A stretch of 64,000 nt of DNA from Clostridia bacterium (GCA_016938675.1 JAFGUF010000042.1:62001-126000); one strand, 5' to 3'; counted from the first letter of the stretch, positions 8,741-18,754 are shown. Made by a program: numbers and translations. The notes: generated by a model not told the origin, from the sequence alone.

Positions 8741-9760
8741 TTAAGCTTTCGGCCTCGGAAGGTCTGCAAAGCCTACCTTACGCTTAACCTTCGAAAGCGT
8801 CTTATTTGCCACATAGCTTGCTTTCATAGCGTTGTTATACATTACGGAGTCAATGTATCCCTTGTCGCTTATCAGGTCATTGTAGCGCTTCTGAACGGGC
8901 TCAAGCGCCGCTATTACTGCATCTGCAACATTTTCCTTGAATGCGCCGTATCCGCCAAGGGCTGAAAGATCCTTAACGCTCTCATCAATTGTTTTTCCGG
9001 TCATTACAGAATATATTGTAATCAGGTTGCTTACGCCGGGCTTATTTTCCTCGTCAAAGTATATTTCATTATCAGAGTCTGTAACGGCTCTTTTTATTTT
9101 GCGCTTAATATCTTCAGGCTTATCCAGTATCAAAATATATGAATTCGGGTCATCGGATGATTTGCTCATCTTCTTAGTCGGGTCGTTTATGGACATTATG
9201 CGCGCACCGACTTCCGGAATCAGAATTTCAGGAACCTTAAAAGTAGGGGAGAAGGCGTTATTAAACCTAATAGCTACATCGCGGGTTATCTCAAGGTGCT
9301 GCTTTTGGTCTGCGCCGATTGGAACTAAATCCGTTTGATACAGCAGAATATCCGCAACCTGCAAAACAGGGTAATCCAAAAGGCCGACAACAACGCTGTT
9401 TTCGTTGCCCTTTGATTTCTCCTTAAACTGAATCATGCGGGAGAGCTCGCCCATATAGGTGAAGCAGTTTAGTATCCAGCAAAGTTCGGCATGGGCAGGC
9501 ACATGGGACTGCACATAAAGCGTGCTCTTGTCGGGGTCAAGCCCGCATGCTATTAGCAATGCTATCAGGTTGCGTGTTGCCTGTCGCAGCTCCGCCGGAT
9601 TCTGACGCACGGTGATAGCGTGCATGTCAACAACTGAATAGAAACACTCATACTCCTCCTGCAGAGCTACATAGTTGCGTATCGCGCCTATATAGTTGCC
9701 TATTGTCGGCGAGCCGGAGGGCTGAATGCCCGAAAAAACCACTTTTTTGTTATCTTCCAT
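8741..9760 (-). CDS. trpS: Tryptophanyl-tRNA synthetase
   Basis: This 339-residue class I aminoacyl-tRNA synthetase has the HIGH-like motif in PSGSPTIGNYIGA and the KMSKSS loop (about residue 195). It charges tRNA-Trp. The ATG at 9760 is preferred over an in-frame upstream ATG (9790) because GGAG (9770-9767) sits 6 nt before it and MEDNKKVVFSGIQ matches family starts. The gene is last in a tyrS-YigZ-trpS run on the minus strand. I see no T-box leader directly before it. Confidence 0.95.
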   Translation of the reverse strand: MEDNKKVVFSGIQPSGSPTIGNYIGAIRNYVALQEEYECFYSVVDMHAITVRQNPAELRQATRNLIALLIACGLDPDKSTLYVQSHVPAHAELCWILNCFTYMGELSRMIQFKEKSKGNENSVVVGLLDYPVLQVADILLYQTDLVPIGADQKQHLEITRDVAIRFNNAFSPTFKVPEILIPEVGARIMSINDPTKKMSKSSDDPNSYILILDKPEDIKRKIKRAVTDSDNEIYFDEENKPGVSNLITIYSVMTGKTIDESVKDLSALGGYGAFKENVADAVIAALEPVQKRYNDLISDKGYIDSVMYNNAMKASYVANKTLSKVKRKVGFADLPRPKA

Positions 9761-9783
9761 TTTAATCTCCTGATATTTATGCG

Positions 9784-10413
9784 TCAGCACATGTATTTTT
9801 CTTCTATTAATTTTATTTCATGTGTGCCGTTTGTTATTGCGCTTAATTGCCCTATGAAGCTATCGTAGTATTGATTCTTTATATGAACGTTAACGCTTAT
9901 TTTTTCATAATAGTTTTTTTCTTCTGCTTCCAAATCGGAGTTTTCCATCAGATAGGCTATCTTTCCGTCGTAATGGTAATCGTAGGTTATCTTGATCTCC
10001 TTGCCTAGCTCATATAGCGACGGCATGCCGTCGTCAATTGCCTCCGCTGCTGCAGATGAGAATGCCCTTGCCAGCCCGCCAACGCCCAGCTTTACGCCGC
10101 CAAAATACCTGACAACCGCACAGGTGACGCCCGTTAAATTCTTCATCTTGATAGCTGAAAGTATGGGTTTGCCGCCTACGGGCTCATGCCCGTCGTGGTA
10201 TTTCTGTATCTGGCTCTGGTATCCGCACACATATCCGTAGCATATTACGCTGCAGAGCGGATGATCATTCTTTATATCCTCTATAAACTGCAGCGATTCC
10301 TTTTCATCCATTGCCATTTTCGCGTAGCCTATAAAGCGGGATTTATTAATGACAATATCGCCGCTGCAGCCAGCCTTAGCAAGGGATAGAAAGCTTTCGG
10401 GAAGGTTCTCCAA
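9784..10413 (-). CDS. YigZ/IMPACT family protein (UPF0029)
   Basis: The 209-residue protein shows the YigZ/IMPACT signature around KSRFIGYA, HEPVGGKPIL and VVRYFGGVKLGVGGL (residues about 24-120), followed by a DUF1949-like C-terminal domain. In bacteria the family has no settled function; a link to translation is suspected from its ribosomal-protein-S5-like fold. The start is a TTG at 10413 lying directly after the tyrS stop, with AAGGA about 8 nt upstream. The stop lies about 24 nt before trpS. Placement between two tRNA synthetase genes supports a translation-related role, but this is inference. Confidence 0.85.
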   Translation of the reverse strand: MENLPESFLSLAKAGCSGDIVINKSRFIGYAKMAMDEKESLQFIEDIKNDHPLCSVICYGYVCGYQSQIQKYHDGHEPVGGKPILSAIKMKNLTGVTCAVVRYFGGVKLGVGGLARAFSSAAAEAIDDGMPSLYELGKEIKITYDYHYDGKIAYLMENSDLEAEEKNYYEKISVNVHIKNQYYDSFIGQLSAITNGTHEIKLIEEKYMC

Positions 10414-11631
10414 TTATATTATCCTTACTCTGTGAAATACCTTTTTGCCCTTCTGGATGATCAACTCGCCTGACTCAGGCAAAGCTACTGCGAAGTTGAC
10501 GTCATCAACTTTCTCGTCGTCTATGCGCACTCCGCCCTGCTGAATAAGCCTGCGGCCTTCGCCTAAGGAGGGAATTAACCCGCAAGCAAGCATGATGTCG
10601 GTTATTCTGCTTTTTTCCTCAAAGGCAGCTTTGCTTATTTCTGTTGTAGGTATTTCGCTCATGTCATTGGACTTGCCGAATAGTGCCTCAGCAGCTGACT
10701 GGGCTTTCTGCGCCTCTTCCTCGCCGTGGATTAGCTTTGTCACTTCAAATGCAAGTATCTTCTTGGCTTCGTTTATCTGTGCATCCTGCAGTGCTCCCAG
10801 GCGCCTGACTTCATCCATCGGCAAAAATGTCAGCATGGCGAGGCATTTTTCCACGTCAGCGTCGTCTACATTGCGCCAATATTGATAGAAATCATAAGGG
10901 GAGGTTTTGTCTGCGGAAAGCCAAAGCGCGCCGGCCTCGGTCTTGCCCATCTTTTTGCCCTGAGAATTGAGTAGCAGCGGGAATGTGCACGCAAAAGCAG
11001 GAGTCTGCTCCTTGCGCCTTATTAGATCCGCACCGGCTAGGATATTGGACCACTGGTCGTCGCCGCCCATCTGCAGCTTGCAGCCAAAGTGCTGGTTAAG
11101 ATAGAGAAAGTCATATCCCTGCATAAGCATATAGTTAAACTCAAGGAATGAAAGGCCTTTTTCCATTCTGGCTTTGTAGCATTCCGCGGTAAGCATTCTG
11201 TTTACGGAAAAGTGTACGCCAACATCCCTTAAAAAATCGACATAGTTTAGGTTAAGCAGCCAGTCTGCATTATTGAGCAGCATTGCCTTGCCCTCGCCGA
11301 ACTCCATAAAGCGGGAAAGCTGTCCTTTTATTTTCTCCGCGTTTTCTGCGATTTCTTCTTTAGTGAGCATCTTGCGCATGTCAGTTTTGCCTGTTGGGTC
11401 ACCCACCATTACTGTGCCGCCGCCAACCAAAGCGATTGGCTTATGCCCAGCTCTCTGCATGTGAGCCATTGCCATTACGGGGATGTAGTGCCCTATGTGC
11501 AGGCTGTCGGCAGTCGGGTCGAATCCGACGTAAAATGTCACTTTTTCTTTTTCGAGCATATCATATAGCTCGTCTTCAAAAGTGGTCTGTTTGATAAATC
11601 CGCGTTCCTTCAGCACATCAAAGGCATTCAT
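10414..11631 (-). CDS. tyrS: Tyrosyl-tRNA synthetase
   Basis: At 405 residues this is a full-length TyrRS. It has the class I motif LHIGH in [14 protein letters not shown], a KMSKS-type loop written KMGKTE (about residue 228), and a C-terminal S4 RNA-binding domain with [19 protein letters not shown]. It charges tRNA-Tyr. The ATG at 11631 follows AAGGACGG. A promoter lies 36-63 nt upstream. No T-box leader is present in the 128-nt gap. The downstream YigZ gene starts immediately after the stop. Confidence 0.96.
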   Translation of the reverse strand: MNAFDVLKERGFIKQTTFEDELYDMLEKEKVTFYVGFDPTADSLHIGHYIPVMAMAHMQRAGHKPIALVGGGTVMVGDPTGKTDMRKMLTKEEIAENAEKIKGQLSRFMEFGEGKAMLLNNADWLLNLNYVDFLRDVGVHFSVNRMLTAECYKARMEKGLSFLEFNYMLMQGYDFLYLNQHFGCKLQMGGDDQWSNILAGADLIRRKEQTPAFACTFPLLLNSQGKKMGKTEAGALWLSADKTSPYDFYQYWRNVDDADVEKCLAMLTFLPMDEVRRLGALQDAQINEAKKILAFEVTKLIHGEEEAQKAQSAAEALFGKSNDMSEIPTTEISKAAFEEKSRITDIMLACGLIPSLGEGRRLIQQGGVRIDDEKVDDVNFAVALPESGELIIQKGKKVFHRVRII

Positions 11632-11666
11632 AAATAAATTCCGTCCTTAAAACAATATTATTATAT

Positions 11667-11694
11667 ATTATACGTTGATAAAATAATTCGTCAA
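11667..11694 (-). promoter_or_regulatory. Promoter of the tyrS-YigZ-trpS operon
   Basis: On the minus strand TTGACG (11694-11689), a 16-nt spacer and TATAAT (11672-11667) form a near-consensus vegetative promoter. The leader to the tyrS ATG is about 30 nt, too short for a T-box element. Confidence 0.7.
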
Positions 11695-11759
11695 GGGAAA
11701 ATAGGACAGTAAATGATTTTAAAGAGGAATATATCAATAAATATAAGAAGGATAAGAGC

Positions 11760-13652
11760 CTATGAGGACATCTGTGCCCATTGCTCAACCTTGGCTTCCA
11801 GTGCATTTGCAAGCTCCGCATGCTCTATGCTCAGGGCACTGATTTCATCGGATGATAAATTGGCTGCATCAGAGAGGCGAAGCTGAACATTTTCAATTTT
11901 TGCCTCAAGTTTTTCAATTTCTGCCTCAATATCTTTGATGGCTTTAGCGTTTTGTTTTCTTTCCTTTTCGCTTTCGCGCATCTGCTTGAATTCCTTTGAA
12001 CGCTGGGTTTTGCTTTTTGAGTCAGCGTTTTCTTCGTCTCTTCGCATCATAGCAAGATGGGCAAGGTAGTCGTCCCAGTTGCCCGGATATGAGGTTAAAT
12101 TATCCTTTTCCATGTGAACAATGCGCGTTGCGATATTATTAATGAAGTACCTGTCATGGCTTACAAACAATATAGTTCCCGGGAAGTCGTATAGTGCGGC
12201 TTCCAGAACTTCTCTTGAATCCATGTCAAGATGGTTAGTGGGCTCATCAAGAATCAGGAAATTTGCCTTGGAGAGCATTAATTTTAGCAGCGACAGCCGC
12301 GCTCTTTCTCCGCCTGAGAGGCTGGATATTTCTTTCTCTATGTCGTCTCCGCGGAACAAAAACAAGGCAAGTGTGTCTCGCACCTGCTGGTGGGTAAGTT
12401 CCCTGTAGGCATCCCATACTTCGTCAATGGCTGTTTTATCAAGGCTCAGGTTCTGCTGGTGCTGGTCATAGTAGCCGATTGCAACCCCTGAACCCAGAAA
12501 GAAGCTGCCCTCTGATGGCGCAAGTTCCTTTGTGATGATTTTAAGCAGAGTTGTCTTTCCAATTCCGTTTTCGCCGATTATTCCTATTTTTTCGCCGGAA
12601 TTTATATGAAGGTCAATATTTGAAAAAATCTGCTTGCTGCCGAATTTCTTTGCTATGTTTTCGCACACCAATACGTCATCGCCGCTTCGCTTTGCGGTCT
12701 GGAATTTAAAATTAACGGTATGTTCCTTAAGAGGCTTATCAACTCTTTCTATCTTTTCTAGCCTTTTTTCCCTTGACTTTGCGGCCTTGAATGACTTTTC
12801 TCTGCCCCATTTTCTGTATCTCGCTATTATGGCTTCTTCCCTTTTTATGAGGTCGCGATTGGCGTTGTATTCCTTCATCATCTGTTCATAGCGCTCGTCG
12901 CGCTTCACCACATAGTCAGAGTAGCTGCCTGTATACTGGGTAAGTGTGCCCAACGATATCTCAAAAATCTGCCCGCAGACTTTGTCCAAAAAGTACCTGT
13001 CATGGGATACTACAATATAGGCAGTTGAAGAAGCATTAAGATAATTTTCAAGAAAGGATATGGCGCTCATGTCAAGATGATTTGTCGGCTCATCCAGCAG
13101 CAGGAGGTCGGGCCTGCTAAGCAGTGCACTGGCAAGGGCTATTCGTGCGCGCTGCCCGCCGGATAAGGTCGAAACCTGCCTTTCAAACATTTCCTCAGGA
13201 ATATTAAGTCCTGAAAGCACTGACCTAGCCTGTCGCTCAATGGCGTATCCGTCGGCCTCATTGAACTGCATATTAAGCAATTCATATTCATCTGCCAGCT
13301 TCTCCAAAGTATCGCTGTCTGCATCCGCCATCAGTCGCTCTGTTTCGCGCAGCTTTATTTCCAAAGCGTAGATGTCATCAAAAACAGACATAACCTGATT
13401 GAACACAGTTTTTTCACATGTGAAATCGGATATCTGGCTGAGGTAATTTATCTTGAGGCCTTTTTTATATGTGATGCTTCCGCCGCTTTTTGGCATTAAG
13501 TGCGATACTATTTTAAGCAGGGATGTTTTTCCGGCGCCGTTTGAGCCAACCAGCCCAATACGTGCGTCATCTTTCACCTGAAATGAAATGTTATTGAATA
13601 TCTCGTCTATTCCGAAATGAAGAGATAGATTGTCTGCTGATAATAATACCAT
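11760..13652 (-). CDS. ABC-F family ATPase (YdiF-like)
   Basis: The 630-residue protein has two ABC domains and no membrane segments. Walker A motifs are GSNGAGKTS (about residue 36) and GENGIGKTT. Signatures are LSGGQRAR and LSGGERAR, and both Walker B motifs read LDEPTNHLD. A charged linker lies between the domains and a coiled-coil C-terminal domain follows about residue 540. This is the ABC-F layout, whose members act on ribosomes. A YdiF-like housekeeping role is more likely than an antibiotic resistance one, but this is not proven. The ATG at 13652 has no SD, and TATAAT lies 7 nt upstream, suggesting a leaderless transcript. Confidence 0.92.
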   Translation of the reverse strand: MVLLSADNLSLHFGIDEIFNNISFQVKDDARIGLVGSNGAGKTSLLKIVSHLMPKSGGSITYKKGLKINYLSQISDFTCEKTVFNQVMSVFDDIYALEIKLRETERLMADADSDTLEKLADEYELLNMQFNEADGYAIERQARSVLSGLNIPEEMFERQVSTLSGGQRARIALASALLSRPDLLLLDEPTNHLDMSAISFLENYLNASSTAYIVVSHDRYFLDKVCGQIFEISLGTLTQYTGSYSDYVVKRDERYEQMMKEYNANRDLIKREEAIIARYRKWGREKSFKAAKSREKRLEKIERVDKPLKEHTVNFKFQTAKRSGDDVLVCENIAKKFGSKQIFSNIDLHINSGEKIGIIGENGIGKTTLLKIITKELAPSEGSFFLGSGVAIGYYDQHQQNLSLDKTAIDEVWDAYRELTHQQVRDTLALFLFRGDDIEKEISSLSGGERARLSLLKLMLSKANFLILDEPTNHLDMDSREVLEAALYDFPGTILFVSHDRYFINNIATRIVHMEKDNLTSYPGNWDDYLAHLAMMRRDEENADSKSKTQRSKEFKQMRESEKERKQNAKAIKDIEAEIEKLEAKIENVQLRLSDAANLSSDEISALSIEHAELANALEAKVEQWAQMSS

Positions 13653-13659
13653 AAAGATG

Positions 13660-13688
13660 ATTATATAATAAACACATGATTATTTAAA
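13660..13688 (-). promoter_or_regulatory. Putative leaderless-mRNA promoter of the ABC-F gene
   Basis: On the minus strand TTTAAA (13688-13683), a 17-nt spacer and TATAAT (13665-13660) end 7 nt before the ATG at 13652. Transcription would begin at or within one base of the start codon. No SD-like sequence lies upstream of this ATG. Confidence 0.5.
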
Positions 13689-13765
13689 GTTTTTATTGGA
13701 TTGTTTTTTAAAAATACATTTCCGTATAAAACAGTCAAATTATTGCACAGTATGATGCAAATAGC

Positions 13766-13794
13766 TTGTCTTTGCATATGCAATGTTATATAAT
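13766..13794 (+). promoter_or_regulatory. Promoter with a palindromic spacer, upstream of the ABC-2 operon
   Basis: TTGTCT (13766-13771), a 17-nt spacer and TATAAT (13789-13794) precede the ABC ATPase start by about 134 nt. The spacer holds the perfect 12-bp palindrome TTGCATATGCAA (13772-13783), a likely operator. A related half-site, ATGCAA, lies just upstream at 13755-13760. Confidence 0.6.
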
Positions 13795-13927
13795 TAACAC
13801 ATTAAAATAATAACACTAATTAGTAAAATAAAAGAATAATTACATATATTTTCTGTGCAGTGAATAGAGCATATAGGCTGCTTAATGAATGCGGAATTTT
13901 TAAGCGCATATGGAGGAAAGAGAATAA

Positions 13928-14572
13928 GTGACATCAGAAAAAAGCATAGCTGCTGAAAAATTTGACTTAAAGGCAACAAAGATTTGCAAATCCTATGGCG
14001 GAACAGAAGCCGTCAAGGATTTTAATTTGACTATTTTAAGCGGTGAGGTCTTTGGACTGATTGGCGACAACGGAACAGGCAAATCAACGATCATGAGAGT
14101 AATTGCGCTGATTGACAGGATGGATTCCGGCGAAATATTAATAAATGGCGTAGACGCGTGCGAGAACGCAAAGCATTACAGGACCAAGATTGGCTACATT
14201 CCTCAGGCGAATGCGTTGATAGAAGAAATGACGGCAATAGACAATTTAAAGCTTTTTTCTCTGCTTGATAATAAGGCGACGGCAGAAAAAATCGATGAAC
14301 TCTCCAAGGCTTTTGACATGGACAGATTCCTGCATAAAAAAGTGAAGCATTTATCCGGCGGAATGGCAAGAAGGGTTAATATTGCCGCAGGGCTTATTAA
14401 TTCGCCCAGCTTTATTGTAGCTGATGAGCCCTTCACCGGGCTTGATGCCACCCAGAGAACAAAGGTAATAGGCTACCTCGAAAATCTGGCAAAAGAAGGA
14501 GTAGGGCAGCTGATATCCAGCCACTATGCTCAAAATCTTGAATCATGGTCAAAAAGCATTATTACAATTTAG
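13928..14572 (+). CDS. ABC transporter ATP-binding protein
   Basis: This 214-residue ABC ATPase has Walker A GDNGTGKST (about residue 46), signature LSGGMARRV (about residue 141) and Walker B FIVADEPFTGLD. The expected H-loop histidine is in ISSHYAQNL. It should energise the two ABC-2 permeases encoded 1.7 kb downstream. The start is GTG at 13928, with GGAGG at 13912-13916, somewhat far away at 11 nt. The protein is short at the C-terminus for this class, ending soon after the H-loop. The substrate is unknown. Confidence 0.88.
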   Translation: MTSEKSIAAEKFDLKATKICKSYGGTEAVKDFNLTILSGEVFGLIGDNGTGKSTIMRVIALIDRMDSGEILINGVDACENAKHYRTKIGYIPQANALIEEMTAIDNLKLFSLLDNKATAEKIDELSKAFDMDRFLHKKVKHLSGGMARRVNIAAGLINSPSFIVADEPFTGLDATQRTKVIGYLENLAKEGVGQLISSHYAQNLESWSKSIITI

Positions 14573-14633
14573 TATGGATAGTTGTAGAGTGCTTTGATAT
14601 AGAAAAAACTATTATTACTTATAGGAGGAAGAA

Positions 14634-16307
14634 ATGGAAAACGAAATAAAGAACGAAATGAATGAGGGAACATCTCCAAAGAAAAAGTCAACCCTGACTT
14701 TTGTTGGGATAGCAGCAGCAGTACTGTTGGTATTAATAATTGTGGTATTTGCAGTGGTTAATTCACCAAAGTTTTTGATGGGAGTATTGATAGCCAATAC
14801 ACCGGATGCTGTTACAGATTTTCTTAAGGCAGGCACGGACGAAGAGCCTATGTATTTGACAGAATCACACCAGAGCGAGACAACAATCTCAATGAATGGT
14901 GAAGATTTTGGATTTGACGGAGATATTGAAGCAAAGATTATGTCCGCATATCAAAACGACACAGGTGACTTGGCAGCAGAGGTTGAAGTTGGACTGGGCG
15001 ACCTTGACGCTATAACAGGCGGGCTATACCTAAGCGGCAGCGAAGTTGCACTGATCAGCTCAGTATTGGCTGATAAATACATAGTTGACCTGGAATCAGC
15101 TGCTGAGCTCGGCAAGGATACAACACTTGAAGAAAGAATCAAAGGCCTGCTTGTATCTGATGAAGACGGCGAGCTTACTGACCTGATGAATAGAGTTAAA
15201 GACAAGATGCTTGAACTCAGGAAATTCGCATTGAAGGAACTCCCGAGGGCTACATTGGAAAAAGGCAAAGAGAAAATTGAAATATTCGGCGAAGACAAAA
15301 ATATGGCTTATGTAGAAGTTGCTATGGACGAAGACTATTTCAAGGACTGGGCAGAAATAGTTCTGGAGAAGCTGGCAGACGATGACGAGCTTGAAGATTT
15401 GATTGTTGAAATAGCAGAATATCTAAATGACGGCATTCTTGCAGATGACCCGATTGACACAGACGAAATAGACCTGAAAGACGCTATGGATGATATGCTG
15501 GATGAGCTTGATGACGTAGAAGTTGAAGTAACAGTCAGGATATACAGAGATGGATTTACACCTGTTGCCTATGAAGTCAGCTATCAGGATGACTACTCAG
15601 AAGGTGAAGCATTTGTTCTTTTCTACTTGTCAGGGGATAATTATCACGGAGCATTAGACGCAGACTTTGACGGCGAAAAAGCATACTACAATTTCTACAA
15701 CAACGGAAAAGAAATCGTAATGGCATATGAAATGGAAGACATGACATATGACTTAACATATACACAAACCGACAAGGGCGTCTATGAAATCGAAGGCTCA
15801 TATGATTACGGCTATATGGGACGCGGAGACATCGAAGGTGAGATGACAGAGAGCAAGAACCTCACTACACTTGAAATGACAGTAAAAAGTGAAGACGACT
15901 ATGGCATGGACATGAAAACAACAGTTGAATTCACAATGGAAATAGACGGTGACATTACTGCTATGGATGGCGAAATAAAAATAGCAGATGCCGGAGAAGA
16001 TGTAGCCAAGATTACTCTGCAGAGCGAAACAGAAGAAGTGAAGAAAAATAAGGAATACGCAACTGAAGGCTCTATAAAGATATATGATGTATATTCTGAC
16101 ATGGAGTATAAAATAGACTTTGAAAATTCATTAATCTACGGCGAGGATGCAGAGGCTAAACTGCCAAGCTGGTCAAAGAAAGATGATGTATACGCTGGAA
16201 TTTCCGATATGGAAGCGCTGGAAGACCTCTTTGATAAGCTCTCAGAAGATGCTGCAAATGGATTCGAAGAGCTGTATTCAGTGATAGTATACGGAGGCAT
16301 CTACTAA
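14634..16307 (+). CDS. Acidic membrane-anchored extracytoplasmic protein of the ABC-2 operon
   Basis: I do not recognise this 557-residue protein with certainty. Residues 1-19 are charged with a KKK stop-transfer cluster, residues 20-42 are a strong membrane helix, and the rest is probably outside the cell. The exported part is very rich in Asp and Glu and has alternating strand-like stretches late on (about 290-515), with no cysteine or enzyme motif that I can see. In layout it recalls large Clostridia proteins grouped as DUF6583, but that is from memory and unverified. The ATG at 14634 has an AGGAGG SD. The first permease starts 3 nt after the stop, so it likely works with the exporter as a partner, sensor or scaffold. 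Confidence 0.75.
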   Translation: MENEIKNEMNEGTSPKKKSTLTFVGIAAAVLLVLIIVVFAVVNSPKFLMGVLIANTPDAVTDFLKAGTDEEPMYLTESHQSETTISMNGEDFGFDGDIEAKIMSAYQNDTGDLAAEVEVGLGDLDAITGGLYLSGSEVALISSVLADKYIVDLESAAELGKDTTLEERIKGLLVSDEDGELTDLMNRVKDKMLELRKFALKELPRATLEKGKEKIEIFGEDKNMAYVEVAMDEDYFKDWAEIVLEKLADDDELEDLIVEIAEYLNDGILADDPIDTDEIDLKDAMDDMLDELDDVEVEVTVRIYRDGFTPVAYEVSYQDDYSEGEAFVLFYLSGDNYHGALDADFDGEKAYYNFYNNGKEIVMAYEMEDMTYDLTYTQTDKGVYEIEGSYDYGYMGRGDIEGEMTESKNLTTLEMTVKSEDDYGMDMKTTVEFTMEIDGDITAMDGEIKIADAGEDVAKITLQSETEEVKKNKEYATEGSIKIYDVYSDMEYKIDFENSLIYGEDAEAKLPSWSKKDDVYAGISDMEALEDLFDKLSEDAANGFEELYSVIVYGGIY

Positions 16308-16310
16308 GCT

Positions 16311-17558
16311 ATGAAATATTCGGGCGATAAGCCTAAGGTATTTTTAAAGCTTTTAAAGTTTGAGGCAAAAAGGTACTTTGCCAATATAACATTGCCAATA
16401 ATCGCATGTATTGTACCTATATTATTAATAACGACTATATTAGGATCTCTGCTCCCCGTGCTTTTCAGGGGAGCAGAGCTTAATAATATTAAAATAGCTC
16501 TTTTTAATGAAGACCCCACATATGAGACAAACATGATAATAAGGCACCTTGCGGAATCTGACTCCGTTGAGGACTTTGTAGAGATCGTGGAAGCAGACAG
16601 CCTGGAGGATGCGAAGGCTATGCTTATAACGGGTGAGGCGGCTGCAGCGCTGCACATCCCGCAAGGATTGCAGGAAGGCCTCTATCACGGAGAAAGCCAG
16701 ACGATTTATTATTACGCAGGGGACACAGAAAAGCAGCTGGCGCTTTTAATATATGACATGATAAAGAGCGGGCTGAAAAATATTAATCAGGCGCAAAAGA
16801 GCGCAGATATTGTGTACTATGCAATGCAGGATATGGGCTACAGCTGGGAACAGGCATCCGGAGAGTACTCTTCGATGGCAGAAAAGCTCTTTGTTAACAT
16901 AATCAGCCGATCCCAGATATACAGCGGATACAGCGAGGTAACCGCTACAGGGGACTATCTGAACATTGAATACTACTTAATATCAGCAATGCTGCTGTGC
17001 CTATTCTTTCTTGCCCTTCCGATAGCGGCGAAGATGAGCACAGACAGAGTATCGGGAGTGATGGACAGAGGCGGGTTTTATTTAAACAGCTTCGGCTATG
17101 TTTTGTCTAAGGTTATTGCAGGCAGCGCATTCCTTTTACTGCCGGCGGCGGTTACTTCGATATTTATCCTGGCAATTTCAGGGGCATTCAGCCTTTTCAG
17201 CGGTGAAGTGTGGCAGATTATCCTTTCAGTAGTTTTATCTGTTTTATACTTTGCTTCGGTAATGCTTTTTATAGGCTCGTTTTCAAGGTCTGCGACTGCC
17301 TCTATATGGATTGGCTTTTCTGCTGCGCTGATTATTTCAATGGCTTCCGGAATATTTATTCCAAGGAACCTAATGCCAAGAGGCATAGCGTATATTTCGG
17401 AATTTACTGGCCTTCCGGGAATAATTAAAATGTTCGGCTCGTCTTTATTCGGCGTAAAGAGCGAAGGAATAGCACTTGAGGCTATAAAAGTATCTGCAGT
17501 GTCCGCAGCAGCTTTTCTAGCCAGCTATATCAAAACAAGAAGGCGAATGAGCCTATAA
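16311..17558 (+). CDS. ABC-2 type permease, first subunit
   Basis: This 415-residue membrane protein has one N-terminal helix (about residues 22-48), a long extracytoplasmic segment (about 50-220), and then about six helices in the C-terminal half. This is the ABC-2 exporter layout. The start at 16311 is 3 nt after the preceding stop, with GGAGG at 16293-16297. The stop overlaps the start of the second permease (TAATG). It probably pairs with that protein as a heterodimer driven by the ATPase at 13928. The substrate is unknown. Confidence 0.83.
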   Translation: MKYSGDKPKVFLKLLKFEAKRYFANITLPIIACIVPILLITTILGSLLPVLFRGAELNNIKIALFNEDPTYETNMIIRHLAESDSVEDFVEIVEADSLEDAKAMLITGEAAAALHIPQGLQEGLYHGESQTIYYYAGDTEKQLALLIYDMIKSGLKNINQAQKSADIVYYAMQDMGYSWEQASGEYSSMAEKLFVNIISRSQIYSGYSEVTATGDYLNIEYYLISAMLLCLFFLALPIAAKMSTDRVSGVMDRGGFYLNSFGYVLSKVIAGSAFLLLPAAVTSIFILAISGAFSLFSGEVWQIILSVVLSVLYFASVMLFIGSFSRSATASIWIGFSAALIISMASGIFIPRNLMPRGIAYISEFTGLPGIIKMFGSSLFGVKSEGIALEAIKVSAVSAAAFLASYIKTRRRMSL

Positions 17559-18730
17559 TGAAAATGTTTTTAAAGATAATTAAATATAGGTTTATTGCAA
17601 GCCTTAAGCATCCTGTGGTGCTTATATGCCTCATTGGTGCGTTGATATGCTCCGCTGTTGTTGGGATATATGCTGATAAAAATGAATCAGATGATTATAG
17701 GTATCCGATAGCTGTAGTCGACGAGGACGGCGCAGAGTACGCAGATGAATTCATCAGCCAGCTTCAGGAAAATAATCAGATCAGTATACTGTTGACAGAC
17801 AGGGAGACCGCTTTGAAGTATGTTTCTACAGGCAGGCTGGATGGCGCATTTATTTTGCTGGATGGATTTACAGATAAAATTGAAGAAAATGATTTTACGG
17901 ATATCGTTGAATTTATATCACCTGAGGTGACAACCAGCGCGTACCCCGTAAGTGAGATAGTATCATCTGAAATACTGGATTTGTGGCTTATGCAGCTTGT
18001 TAAGAGCACGTTGCTTGAGATGCACGATAATCTTGGAGAGGCTGCTCAGATATCCTATGAGGAAGCTCTTAGCAGAATAGAAACGGACTATAAAGAAGAA
18101 GATATTATAACTATTGAGTACATAGGCGGCAGCGAAGTTCCCTATGAAAACCGTCAGGCCAGCCCCTTGGACAGGGCAGTTGGTGTATATGCTTCATTTG
18201 TCATATTTGCTGTTATGCTTTCGGGTGAGTGGATATTCAATATCAAAAAAAAGAGCCTCAAGAGCAGGTTCGAATCCCACAATATTGGCCTTCCAATGGT
18301 ATGCATGGGCTCGCAGATTGCCAGCATATTAATCAGCATGGTGTTTTTTGTTCCTCTTGTTGTTTTTCTTTCACTTTATATGCATACCGGAGTATCGGAA
18401 ACGGTTAATCTTTCTATGGGTATGCTTTTGTTTTCACTTGGGATATGCGCGATGGCTTTTGTTGTGAGCACATTGGTTGAAAACCTGACTCAGCTGGTCG
18501 TTGTAGGAACCAGTGTATCAATAATAAACATACTGCTGTCTTCGCTTGCAATGCCTTTGCCGGACTGGGCAGGCACAGCAAAAGGTGTAGCAAAAATATT
18601 GCCGGGTACTTATCTTCATGGGTGCTGGCATAATGAGTCAAAGCTTACTGCAATGCTTATAATATCCATTGGATGGCTGGCAGTCGGATACCTAGCTACA
18701 GTCTATATAAGCAGAACGGCAAAATCTTAA
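17558..18730 (+). CDS. ABC-2 type permease, second subunit
   Basis: The 390-residue protein repeats the topology of the gene before it: one N-terminal helix (about 15-38), an external domain (about 40-205), and about six C-terminal helices. It shares general ABC-2 features rather than close identity with its neighbour. The start codon overlaps the previous stop by one base, indicating translational coupling. It is the last gene of the exporter operon. No obvious intrinsic terminator follows in the 24 nt before the convergent lipoprotein gene. Confidence 0.82.
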   Translation: MKMFLKIIKYRFIASLKHPVVLICLIGALICSAVVGIYADKNESDDYRYPIAVVDEDGAEYADEFISQLQENNQISILLTDRETALKYVSTGRLDGAFILLDGFTDKIEENDFTDIVEFISPEVTTSAYPVSEIVSSEILDLWLMQLVKSTLLEMHDNLGEAAQISYEEALSRIETDYKEEDIITIEYIGGSEVPYENRQASPLDRAVGVYASFVIFAVMLSGEWIFNIKKKSLKSRFESHNIGLPMVCMGSQIASILISMVFFVPLVVFLSLYMHTGVSETVNLSMGMLLFSLGICAMAFVVSTLVENLTQLVVVGTSVSIINILLSSLAMPLPDWAGTAKGVAKILPGTYLHGCWHNESKLTAMLIISIGWLAVGYLATVYISRTAKS

Positions 18731-18754
18731 ATTCTAGATTAGTTAATTTGATTT

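Noticed and set aside
11632-11759. T-box leader before tyrS
   Set aside because: The gap is only 128 nt, the promoter leaves about a 30-nt leader, and no T-box core or terminator is present.
18267-18280. GGTTCGAATCCCAC, a tRNA T-loop-like sequence
   Set aside because: It lies inside the second ABC-2 permease gene and no tRNA-like arms surround it.
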